Shown here one piece after another: positions 33,738 to 40,066 of a DNA stretch of 40,066 nt (position 1 is the stretch's first letter; the number at the start of each line of letters is the position of its first letter). The position numbers and the translations under genes were made by a program. The DNA comes from an uncultured Lachnospiraceae bacterium (GTDB taxonomy: Bacteria; Bacillota; Clostridia; Lachnospirales; Lachnospiraceae). The notes below the pieces were generated by a model, which saw only the letters and a list, made by a program, of their open reading frames with translations, ran no database searches and was not told where the DNA came from. Where the stretch lies: positions 37,185 through 77,250 of the forward strand of contig CAJUAE010000006.1 of the NCBI GenBank assembly GCA_910583965.1, in the 5' to 3' direction.

Positions 33738-33741
33738 AAAA

Positions 33742-36378
33742 TTATTTCTGATTAATAGCCGCCTGTGCAGCTGCCAGCCTAGCGATAGGAACTCTAAATG
33801 GTGAACATGATACATAGTCCAGACCAATCTTATGGCAGAACTCTACAGAAGAAGGATCTCCACCGTGTTCGCCACAAATACCTACATGAAGGTTCGGATT
33901 TACTGGCTTACCAAGCTTGAGAGAGATTTCCATCATTTTGCCAACACCAATCTGGTCAAGTTTTGCAAACGGATCATTTTCAAAAATCTTTGTATCATAG
34001 TAAGCATTTAAGAATTTTCCAGCATCGTCTCTGGAGAATCCAAATGTCATCTGAGTCAGGTCGTTTGTACCAAAGCAGAAGAAGTCAGCTTCCTTTGCAA
34101 TTTCTTCTGCTGTGAGTGCTGCTCTTGGAATCTCAATCATTGTACCTACTTCGTACTCTAATGAAATACCAGCAGCCTCGATTTCAGCGTCCGCTGTCTC
34201 AACAACAATGTTCTTTACAAATTTAAGCTCTCTTACTTCGCATACAAGAGGAATCATGATTTCTGGCTTTACTGCCCAGTCTGGATGCTCCTTCTTAACT
34301 TCGATTGCTGCGCGGATAACAGCTTTTGTCTGCATTCTTGCAATCTCAGGATAGGTTACAGCAAGACGGCAACCTCTGTGACCCATCATTGGGTTAAACT
34401 CATGCAAAGAAGCGATAATGTTCTTGATTTCCTCTACAGATTTGCCCTGTGCATTTGCAAGTTTCTCAATGTCTGCTTCCTCAGTTGGAACAAACTCGTG
34501 GAGAGGCGGATCTAAGAATCTGATAGTAACAGGGTTTCCTTCCAGAGCTTCATACAATGCCTTGAAGTCACTCTGCTGATAAGGAAGAATCTTGTCAAGT
34601 GCTGCTTCTCTTGCCTCAACAGTATCAGAGCAAATCATCTCGCGGAATGCTGCGATTCTGCTTTCTTCAAAGAACATATGCTCTGTACGGCAAAGACCAA
34701 TGCCTTCTGCACCAAGTTCTCTTGCCTTTCTAGCATCTGCTGGTGTATCTGCATTTGTTCTAACTTTAAGTTTTCTATATTTGTCAGCCCAAGCCATAAC
34801 CCTGCCAAATTCACCTGCAATCTGTGCATCAACAGTTGGAATTTGACCGTCATAGATATTACCTGTTGTACCGTCGATGGAGATATAATCTCCCTCATGA
34901 TATTCTTTTCCAGCCAAAGTAAACTTTTTATTTTCCTCGTCCATTACAATGTCGCCGCAACCAGATACACAGCATGTACCCATACCACGTGCAACAACGG
35001 CAGCGTGTGAAGTCATACCACCGCGAACGGTCAAGATACCCTGAGAAGCCTTCATACCAGTGATATCTTCTGGTGATGTCTCAAGACGTACAAGAACAAC
35101 TTTCTCGCCTCTTGCATTCCAGTTCTCAGCGTCTTCTGCTGTAAATACAATCTTTCCACATGCAGCACCAGGGGAAGCGCCAAGGCCCTTTCCAACAGGA
35201 GTAGCAGATTTCAATGCCTTTGCATCAAACTGAGGATGCAGCAGTGTGTCGAGGTTACGAGGGTCAATCATAGCAACTGCCTCTGCCTCTGTCTTGTGTC
35301 CTTCATCGACCAAATCACAAGCGATCTTTAAAGCAGCCTGCGCGGTTCTCTTACCATTACGGCACTGCAACATATAAAGTTTTTGGTTCTCAACAGTAAA
35401 CTCCATATCCTGCATATCATGATAGTGGTTCTCAAGTGTTTCACAAACCTTAATGAACTCCGCATATGCTTCTGGGAACTCCTGTTCCATCTGTGCAATT
35501 GGCATTGGAGTACGAACGCCCGCAACAACATCTTCGCCTTGCGCGTTCTTCAAGAACTCACCCATAAGCTTCTTCTCGCCTGTAGCTGGGTCACGTGTAA
35601 AGGCAACGCCTGTACCAGATTCATTGTTTAAGTTACCAAATACCATTGGCATTACATTTACTGCGGTACCCCAAGAATAAGGGATATCGTTGTCGCGGCG
35701 ATATACATTTGCACGAGGGTTGTCCCATGAACGGAATACAGCCTCAATTGCAAGCTTTAACTGTTCTACAGGGTCAGAAGGGAAGTCTTTGCCAAGTTGA
35801 TTTTTATACTCAGCCTTAAACTGCTCTGCAAGTGTCTTTAAATCTGCTGCTGTGAGGTCAACATCAAATTTAACGTTCTTCTCCTCCTTCATCTTGTCAA
35901 TGAGCTGCTCAAAGTATTTCTTGCCCACTTCCATAACAACGTCTGAGAACATCTGAATAAAACGTCTGTAAGAATCATATACAAAACGCTCGAATGCAGG
36001 ATCAGGATTGCCCTTAATCATTGCTTCTACAACTTCGTCATTTAAACCAAGATTTAAGATAGTATCCATCATACCAGGCATAGATGCACGTGCACCAGAA
36101 CGTACAGATACAAGCAAAGGATTTTTTAGATCTCCAAATTTCTTTCCGTTTACTCGCTCCATCTCTGCGACGCCGTCCATAACCTGCGCCATGATCTCAT
36201 CGTTGATCTTGCGTCCGTCCTCATAATACTGTGTACAAGCTTCTGTTGTAATTGTGAAGCCCTGAGGTACCGGTAGGCCAATGCTTGTCATCTCTGCAAG
36301 GTTTGCACCCTTACCGCCGAGAAGATTACGCATGCTCATGTCGCCTTCGTTAAATGAATATACCCATTTTTTACTCAT
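33742..36378 (-). CDS. ppdK: Pyruvate, phosphate dikinase
   Basis: An 878-residue three-domain enzyme that interconverts pyruvate/ATP/Pi and PEP/AMP/PPi. The nucleotide domain carries LLGGKGANLAEM (19-30), SVRSGARASMPGMMDTILNLG (91-111) and RDPATGEK. The phosphohistidine is H458 in GGMTSHAAVVARGMG. The C-terminal PEP domain has GICGEHGGDPSSVEF with the catalytic Cys near residue 834, and SPFRVPIARLAAAQA. The length matches the Clostridium symbiosum enzyme. ATG with AAAGGAGA. It probably serves PPi-linked glycolysis or gluconeogenesis. Single-gene unit. Confidence 0.98.
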   Translation of the reverse strand: MSKKWVYSFNEGDMSMRNLLGGKGANLAEMTSIGLPVPQGFTITTEACTQYYEDGRKINDEIMAQVMDGVAEMERVNGKKFGDLKNPLLVSVRSGARASMPGMMDTILNLGLNDEVVEAMIKGNPDPAFERFVYDSYRRFIQMFSDVVMEVGKKYFEQLIDKMKEEKNVKFDVDLTAADLKTLAEQFKAEYKNQLGKDFPSDPVEQLKLAIEAVFRSWDNPRANVYRRDNDIPYSWGTAVNVMPMVFGNLNNESGTGVAFTRDPATGEKKLMGEFLKNAQGEDVVAGVRTPMPIAQMEQEFPEAYAEFIKVCETLENHYHDMQDMEFTVENQKLYMLQCRNGKRTAQAALKIACDLVDEGHKTEAEAVAMIDPRNLDTLLHPQFDAKALKSATPVGKGLGASPGAACGKIVFTAEDAENWNARGEKVVLVRLETSPEDITGMKASQGILTVRGGMTSHAAVVARGMGTCCVSGCGDIVMDEENKKFTLAGKEYHEGDYISIDGTTGNIYDGQIPTVDAQIAGEFGRVMAWADKYRKLKVRTNADTPADARKARELGAEGIGLCRTEHMFFEESRIAAFREMICSDTVEAREAALDKILPYQQSDFKALYEALEGNPVTIRFLDPPLHEFVPTEEADIEKLANAQGKSVEEIKNIIASLHEFNPMMGHRGCRLAVTYPEIARMQTKAVIRAAIEVKKEHPDWAVKPEIMIPLVCEVRELKFVKNIVVETADAEIEAAGISLEYEVGTMIEIPRAALTAEEIAKEADFFCFGTNDLTQMTFGFSRDDAGKFLNAYYDTKIFENDPFAKLDQIGVGKMMEISLKLGKPVNPNLHVGICGEHGGDPSSVEFCHKIGLDYVSCSPFRVPIARLAAAQAAINQK

Positions 36379-36414
36379 TGTTTTTCTCCTTTACTGAATT
36401 GGTTACTTTACATA

Positions 36415-36435
36415 GGTGCCGCACAATGGCACACC
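36415..36435 (-). other. Hairpin in ppdK leader
   Basis: In the untranslated leader on the minus strand, GTGCC and GGCAC flank ATTGTGC, with extra GGT/ACC pairing if one base is bulged. It lies near the transcript 5' end and may be a stability element. Confidence 0.35.
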
Positions 36436-36445
36436 ATATGTATAA

Positions 36446-36474
36446 ATGATAAACATAATATGGAAAATTGTCAA
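36446..36474 (-). promoter_or_regulatory. SigA promoter of ppdK
   Basis: On the minus strand a consensus TTGACA (36469-36474), 17 bases, then TATCAT (36446-36451). It would give a leader of about 60 bases. Confidence 0.8.
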
Positions 36475-36706
36475 GAATTTATCAATGAAAAATTTTACAG
36501 TTCTATTATAAGGTTACTGTTCATTCATCTGCAAAAGTAACGAAATTTATGCGCCAAATGGATGACTTTTATTGATTATATAAAAAATTAATAAAATTGT
36601 ATAAAAGTTGGGCAAAGTATGGGCAGTAATGAACATTGCTATTCACACCAAATCATCTTAAAAGAATACAAACGCTGTCATGGTAAATTGCTATTTTGCA
36701 AAAAGA
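36475..36706. other. AT-rich divergent intergenic stretch, no feature recognised
   Basis: Between the ppdK and ychF promoters I see no open frame with a ribosome site. The only structure noted is GTAAATTGC (about 36683-36691) with GCA and ATTTAC reaching the ychF -35, an imperfect inverted repeat that may be chance. Confidence 0.5.
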
Positions 36707-36735
36707 TTTACTTTTGAGTTTTGGTATGCTATACT
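36707..36735 (+). promoter_or_regulatory. Promoter of the leader ORF and ychF
   Basis: TTTACT (36707-36712), 17 bases, then TATACT (36730-36735) with an extended -10 (TGC before TATACT). Transcription would begin near 36742, right at the start of the hairpin 36747-36771. Confidence 0.7.
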
Positions 36736-36746
36736 AGCATAATATT

Positions 36747-36771
36747 AAGGCTCTTTTTTAGAAGGAGCCTT
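36747..36771 (+). promoter_or_regulatory. 5'-end stem-loop covering the leader-ORF ribosome site
   Basis: AAGGCTC (36747-36753) pairs with GAGCCTT (36765-36771) around TTTTTTAGAAG. The right arm overlaps the AAGGAG ribosome site (36762-36767) of the small ORF at 36776, so folding would mask it. The T stretch is in the loop, not after the stem, so a terminator is unlikely. Confidence 0.5.
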
Positions 36772-36775
36772 TACT

Positions 36776-36859
36776 ATGGGGAAAATAGAAACAAAAAGGA
36801 ACAGGACTTTAGAGGATAAAACCCCTATTAATCAAGAATATTCAAAGGAGATTATATAA
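36776..36859 (+). CDS. Probable 27-residue leader peptide upstream of ychF
   Basis: ATG 36776 has AAGGAG eight bases upstream and reads MGKIETKRNRTLEDKTPINQ plus EYSKEII to a TAA at 36857-36859, one base before the ychF ATG. The peptide is charged and has no known motif. The tight stop/start spacing and separate ychF ribosome site (AAAGGAG, 36844-36850, inside the small ORF) suggest translational coupling. It could be chance, since only one sequence is at hand. Confidence 0.5.
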   Translation: MGKIETKRNRTLEDKTPINQEYSKEII

Positions 36860-36860
36860 A

Positions 36861-37958
36861 ATGAAATTGGGCATTGTTGGACTTCCAAATGTAGGAAAGA
36901 GTACATTATTTAATTCATTGACAAAGGCAGGTGCAGAGTCGGCAAATTATCCGTTCTGTACAATTGACCCTAATGTGGGTGTGGTTACAGTGCCAGATGA
37001 GCGGATAAGACTTCTGGGTGAACTTTATCACACCAAAAAGGTGACCCCTGCGGTGATAGAGTTTGTCGATATTGCAGGGCTTGTAAAAGGTGCCTCAAAA
37101 GGAGAGGGACTTGGCAATCAGTTCCTTGCTAATATTCGTGAGGTTGATGCCATTGTCCATGTGGTGAGATGCTTTGAGGATTCCAACATTGTCCATGTAG
37201 ATGGAAATATCAATCCGTTGCGCGATATTGAAACGATTAATTTAGAACTTATTTTTTCTGATATTGAGATTCTTGAGCGCCGGATTGCAAAGGTGTCCAG
37301 AGGCGCGAAAAATGATAAGGCGCAGGCAAAAGAACTTGCACTTGTCGAGCGTATCAAGGCACATTTGGAAGAAGGAAAAATGGCAAAAAGCTTTGTGACA
37401 GAAGATGAGGAGGAAGTTTTGTGGAGAAATGGGTATAATTTACTAACAGATAAACCTGTTATCTTTGCTGCAAATGTGGCGGAGGATGACCTCGCAAATG
37501 ATGGTGCAGACAATGAAGGTGTGAAAGCAGTTCGGGAGTATGCGGCAAGCGAGGATTTTGAGGTTTTTGTGATTTGTGCCCAAATCGAGCAGGAGATTGC
37601 AGAGCTTGATGAGGATGAAAAGTCTATGTTTCTTGAGGATTTAGGACTGAAGGAACCAGGACTTGACAAGCTGATTGCAGCGAGCTATAGGTTATTAGGA
37701 TTGATTAGTTTTCTTACAGCGGGTGAAGATGAATGTCGTGCATGGACGATTAAGGTTGGAACGAAAGCACCGCAGGCGGCAGGAAAAATACACACGGATT
37801 TTGAGCGTGGTTTTATTCGGGCAGAGGTTGTAAATTACAAGGATTTGCTGGAAAATGGTTCTCTTGCAGCAGCAAAAGAGAAAGGGCTTGTCGGTCTGGA
37901 AGGAAAAGAGTACATTGTAAAGGACGGAGATGTAATTTTATTCCGGTTTAATGTATGA
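36861..37958 (+). CDS. ychF: Redox-regulated ATPase YchF (Obg/OLA1 family)
   Basis: A 365-residue P-loop NTPase with GIVGLPNVGKSTLFNSLT, the NYPFCTIDPNVGVV switch, VDIAGLVKGASKGEGLGNQFL, a helical coiled-coil insertion (about 125-180) and a C-terminal TGS domain (AWTIKVGTKAPQAAGKIHTDFERGFIRAEV). The G4 motif reads NVAEDD rather than NKxD, in line with ATP preference in this family. It binds ribosomes and acts in stress response. It has its own promoter with the small ORF before it. Confidence 0.97.
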   Translation: MKLGIVGLPNVGKSTLFNSLTKAGAESANYPFCTIDPNVGVVTVPDERIRLLGELYHTKKVTPAVIEFVDIAGLVKGASKGEGLGNQFLANIREVDAIVHVVRCFEDSNIVHVDGNINPLRDIETINLELIFSDIEILERRIAKVSRGAKNDKAQAKELALVERIKAHLEEGKMAKSFVTEDEEEVLWRNGYNLLTDKPVIFAANVAEDDLANDGADNEGVKAVREYAASEDFEVFVICAQIEQEIAELDEDEKSMFLEDLGLKEPGLDKLIAASYRLLGLISFLTAGEDECRAWTIKVGTKAPQAAGKIHTDFERGFIRAEVVNYKDLLENGSLAAAKEKGLVGLEGKEYIVKDGDVILFRFNV

Positions 37959-38036
37959 TTTGTGAACAGTATTTCACGCGAGAAGAACACAAATATGGTG
38001 TTTTTGAGAATTATTAAAATAAGGTAGGTAAAAGAT

Positions 38037-38918
38037 ATGCCTGATACAATGGGAGTAAATGATATCGCTTTTCCACATCTGGGAATTTATCTGGAAAATT
38101 TGCCCAAGAGCTTTTCTATTTTTGGTTTTGAGATTGCATTTTATGGGATGATTATTGGCTTTGGCGTGATACTTGGTGTGCTGATGGCGGAACAAATGGC
38201 GAAAGCAGAGGAAATGGATACAGATATTATTTGGGATTTTGGTATCTATGCAGTGATTTTTTCGATAATTGGGGCGAGAATTTACTATGTGGTCTTTTCG
38301 TGGGATCTATACAAGAATAATCTTTTGAGTATTTTTAATCTGAGGCGCGGTGGACTTGCCATTTACGGCGCAGTGATTGCTGCCTTTGTCACTCTCTTTG
38401 TGTATAGTAGAATTAAAAAGCTCTCACCATATCAGATTGGCGATTGTGGTGTCTATGGCTTAATTTTGGGACAGATTATTGGACGTTGGGGTAACTTTTT
38501 TAATAGAGAAGTATTTGGCGGTTACACAGATTCTCTGTTTGCTATGAGACTTCCGGTGGATGCAGTGCGTCCATGGGACATTACAGAGTCGCAGCTTGAT
38601 GGTATGGCGCTTATGGGTGATGTTAATTTTATACAAGTACATCCTACATTTTTATATGAGAGTGTATGGAATCTAATAATTTTAGTTATGATGCTCTTAT
38701 ATCACAAACGCAAGAAATATCATGGACAGATGTGTCTATTTTACCTAGGAGGATATGGGATTGGGCGTTTTATCATTGAGGGAATCCGCACTGATAGACT
38801 GTTGATACCAGGAACGCAGATTGCAGTGTCACAACTTTTAGGGCTGGTACTATTTTTCTTTTCTATTATAATGAATACTGTGATTCGGGTTCGGCTGAAG
38901 GGAAACAAAAATTCATAA
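38037..38918 (+). CDS. lgt: Prolipoprotein diacylglyceryl transferase
   Basis: A 293-residue integral membrane enzyme with about seven helices. The Lgt signature GRWGNFFNREVFGG (residues about 147-160) is complete, as are the FALFSIIGARIYYVVFSWD-like N-terminal part and the HPTFLYESVWN motif. It adds the diacylglyceryl group to lipobox Cys residues, including that of the binding protein at 26826. The ATG at 38037 has AAGGTAGG upstream; ATG 38049 is a second option. The gap to ychF is 78 bases with only a weak hairpin. Confidence 0.97.
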   Translation: MPDTMGVNDIAFPHLGIYLENLPKSFSIFGFEIAFYGMIIGFGVILGVLMAEQMAKAEEMDTDIIWDFGIYAVIFSIIGARIYYVVFSWDLYKNNLLSIFNLRRGGLAIYGAVIAAFVTLFVYSRIKKLSPYQIGDCGVYGLILGQIIGRWGNFFNREVFGGYTDSLFAMRLPVDAVRPWDITESQLDGMALMGDVNFIQVHPTFLYESVWNLIILVMMLLYHKRKKYHGQMCLFYLGGYGIGRFIIEGIRTDRLLIPGTQIAVSQLLGLVLFFFSIIMNTVIRVRLKGNKNS

Positions 38919-39032
38919 CCTTATACTTGTGGTGATATTAAAAAGACAAAATTGTGGATGAAAAAGAGTCCCTCTTTGCGACAGAATGCATATAATAGAT
39001 AAATATGCTGTGTTGCATAGGGGGAATTTTTT

Positions 39033-39263
39033 ATGGTAAGCTACAAGGAACTCAAGAAAAAAGAGGTTATTTGTATTAAAGATTGCAGAAGGCTTGGACA
39101 TGTGTGCGATTTGGAGATTGACGAGTGCAAGGGGTGTATCTGTAAAATTATTGTACCTGGATGTAAGGGGTTTTGGTCTATGCTTACAGATGACTCAGTG
39201 ATTGCTATTCCCTATCATTGTATTCGCCAGATTGGTCCAGATTTAATTTTGGTAGATATATAA
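39033..39263 (+). CDS. YlmC/YmxH family sporulation-associated PRC-barrel protein
   Basis: A 76-residue small protein with the YlmC/YmxH pattern: SYKELKKKEVICIKDCRRLGHVCDLEID, then CKGCICKIIVPG and IPYHCIRQIGPDLILVDI. The PRC-barrel fold is inferred. In Bacillus the family is tied to sporulation, but its function is not known. AGGGGG lies before ATG. A TATAAT at 38991-38996 could be part of its promoter, without a convincing -35. Confidence 0.85.
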   Translation: MVSYKELKKKEVICIKDCRRLGHVCDLEIDECKGCICKIIVPGCKGFWSMLTDDSVIAIPYHCIRQIGPDLILVDI

Positions 39264-39271
39264 GGGCGTGA

Positions 39272-39300
39272 TTGACATTGTTGGAAACATAAATTATACT
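39272..39300 (+). promoter_or_regulatory. SigA promoter of nrdR
   Basis: Perfect TTGACA (39272-39277), 17-base spacer, TATACT (39295-39300). Transcription from near 39307 gives a leader of about 190 bases, long for this genome. Confidence 0.8.
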
Positions 39301-39390
39301 AGAGCAGAAAACTTTGACAAGAAATAGTCTCTCAAAATCTTCCGTGTATCTATTTTGGCGATAAATTTTTTATCATATCGTAATATCAGG

Positions 39391-39499
39391 TACAAAAGAC
39401 TTCGAGAGTCTATCGAATCATTCGAAGGAAATAGAGTGAAATTAAAATTTCACCCATCCTGATTAGTATGCCCGCCAAAGCGGGCAGATGGGAGTTAGT
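39391..39499 (+). promoter_or_regulatory. Structured nrdR leader with possible ribosome-site masking
   Basis: Successive perfect hairpins are visible: AGACT/AGTCT (near 39398-39412), TCGAA/TTCGA, GTGAAAT-TAAA-ATTTCAC (39436-39453), and TGCCCGC-CAAA-GCGGGCA (39469-39486). The last is enclosed by CCCATC (39453-39458) and GATGGG (39487-39492); the latter contains the GGGAG ribosome site of nrdR. The GTGAAAT hairpin and the CCCATC pairing share base 39453, so they could compete. No known riboswitch family is recognised. Confidence 0.5.
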
Positions 39500-39952
39500 A
39501 TGAAGTGTCCGTTTTGCAATTATGAAAATACAAGAGTAATTGATTCTAGGCCGGCTGAGGATAACAGTTCTATACGTAGACGGCGTGTGTGCGATGTGTG
39601 TAATAAACGCTTTACAACTTATGAAAAGGTAGAGGCGATACCACTCATTATTATCAAGAAAGATGATAATAGAGAGGCTTATGAACGGGCCAAAATCGAA
39701 ACTGGTGTTCTTCGCGCCTGCCACAAGCGTCCAGTCAGCACAGATAGTATTGAAGTGCTAGTGGACGAGGTGGAGGCGGATATTCTTAATCGCGGTGAAA
39801 AAGAAATTAGCAGTCGCATTATTGGCGAACTGATCATGAATAAGCTCAAAGACTTGGATGCAGTAGCATACGTTCGTTTTGCGTCAGTCTATCGTGAGTT
39901 TAAAGACCTCAACACTTTTTTGGATGAACTGAAAAAAGTGTTGGACAAATAG
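39500..39952 (+). CDS. nrdR: Transcriptional repressor NrdR
   Basis: A 150-residue NrdR with an N-terminal zinc ribbon (MKCPFC and CDVCNKRF, four Cys) and an ATP-cone domain (about 49-139: PLIIIKKDDNREAYERAKIETGVLRACHKRPVS). It senses dATP/ATP and represses ribonucleotide reductase genes. The frame is open from ATG 39488, but the family begins MKCPFC and GGGAG lies five bases before ATG 39500. No reductase genes are in the window. Confidence 0.96.
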   Translation: MKCPFCNYENTRVIDSRPAEDNSSIRRRRVCDVCNKRFTTYEKVEAIPLIIIKKDDNREAYERAKIETGVLRACHKRPVSTDSIEVLVDEVEADILNRGEKEISSRIIGELIMNKLKDLDAVAYVRFASVYREFKDLNTFLDELKKVLDK

Positions 39953-39995
39953 CTTCGCATACAAATGAGGCGACAAAAATAATGATATGATACCA

Positions 39996-40059
39996 GGGTC
40001 AAAAGGTCAAAAAATCCGATGCAAGCTTGCTTGCAAGAGGATTTTTGAACTTGGGACCC
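39996..40059. repeat. Long imperfect inverted repeat at the window end
   Basis: GGGTC (39996-40000) pairs with GACCC (40055-40059). TCAAAAAATCC (40007-40017) pairs with GGATTTTTGA (40039-40048) with one bulge, and GCAAG (40021-40025) with CTTGC (40030-40034). It follows nrdR by 43 bases. No U-run is right after it, so it may be a terminator-like hairpin or an intergenic repeat; the window ends too soon to decide. Confidence 0.5.
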
Positions 40060-40066
40060 GCAAAAA

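Noticed and set aside
34112..35680. Several plus-strand open frames opposite ppdK
   Set aside because: They lie antisense to a well-conserved enzyme, have no ribosome sites and translate to low-complexity Ser/Ala/Cys-rich sequence.
36747..36771. Stem-loop before ychF as an intrinsic terminator
   Set aside because: The T stretch is in the loop and no U-run follows the stem; masking of the ribosome site fits better.
37959..38036. Terminator between ychF and lgt (AACAC/GTGTT with TTTTT)
   Set aside because: The stem is only five weak base pairs; too poor to support.
38960..38980. Terminator after lgt (AAAGAG/CTCTTT)
   Set aside because: Six pairs with a three-base loop and no U-run beyond the arm.
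39953..39980. GCATACAAATG near the nrdR stop as a fifth member of the repeat family
   Set aside because: Only about ten bases resemble copy C and no end motif or stem is present.

Overview
The window is a low-GC Firmicute chromosome segment, most like a motile gut Lachnospiraceae (Roseburia/Agathobacter type). The clues are the gene order of the flagellar/chemotaxis operon, strong AGGAGG ribosome-binding sites, CheC/CheD-type chemotaxis, a PilZ protein and a DUF6115 gene inside the fla/che operon, pyruvate phosphate dikinase, and a YlmC/YmxH-type sporulation-family gene. The genus is inferred from gene content only.

Region 1 (1-19802, all +) is the distal half of a fla/che operon: fliY(N) 3' end, cheY, fliO, fliP, fliQ, fliR, flhB, a terminator, then flhA, flhF, flhG, a PilZ protein, cheB, cheA, cheW, cheC, cheD, a small membrane protein, the motility sigma factor, fapA, a small conserved protein, a DUF6115 (SwrB-like) protein and an MltG-like protein. 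It holds the core of the type III export gate, the polar-placement GTPase/ATPase pair, the receptor-signalling core and the late flagellar sigma factor. A terminator follows at about 19894-19925.

Region 2 (20090-22048, +) is rpsB and tsf, which also follow the motility operon in Bacillus. Both have structured leaders.

Region 3 (22222-32921) is a divergent amino-sugar/sialic-acid island. On the minus strand lie nagB-nagA-nanK-like ROK kinase-rpiR. On the plus strand lie a decayed glycoside-hydrolase fragment, then a CUT1 ABC transporter (binding lipoprotein and two permeases, no ATPase), YhcH/NanQ, NanA lyase, NanE epimerase and an SGNH esterase. Together they would import sialic acid, cleave it to ManNAc, phosphorylate it, epimerise it to GlcNAc-6-P, deacetylate and deaminate it to fructose-6-P. 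Two promoters in the island share an exact 32-bp block that contains an 18-bp inverted repeat over the -35 box, a candidate RpiR operator.

Region 4 (33106-39952) is housekeeping: a small HEGEH/CxxC putative metalloprotein and ppdK (both -), then ychF with a probable 27-codon leader ORF, lgt, a YlmC/YmxH-family gene and nrdR with a long structured leader (all +).

The most interesting non-coding signals are a four-copy family of structured intergenic repeats, the duplicated promoter/operator block, the nrdR leader that can pair with its own Shine-Dalgarno sequence, and the uORF before ychF. I found no CRISPR array, no tRNA or rRNA, no insertion sequence and no clear new defence system.
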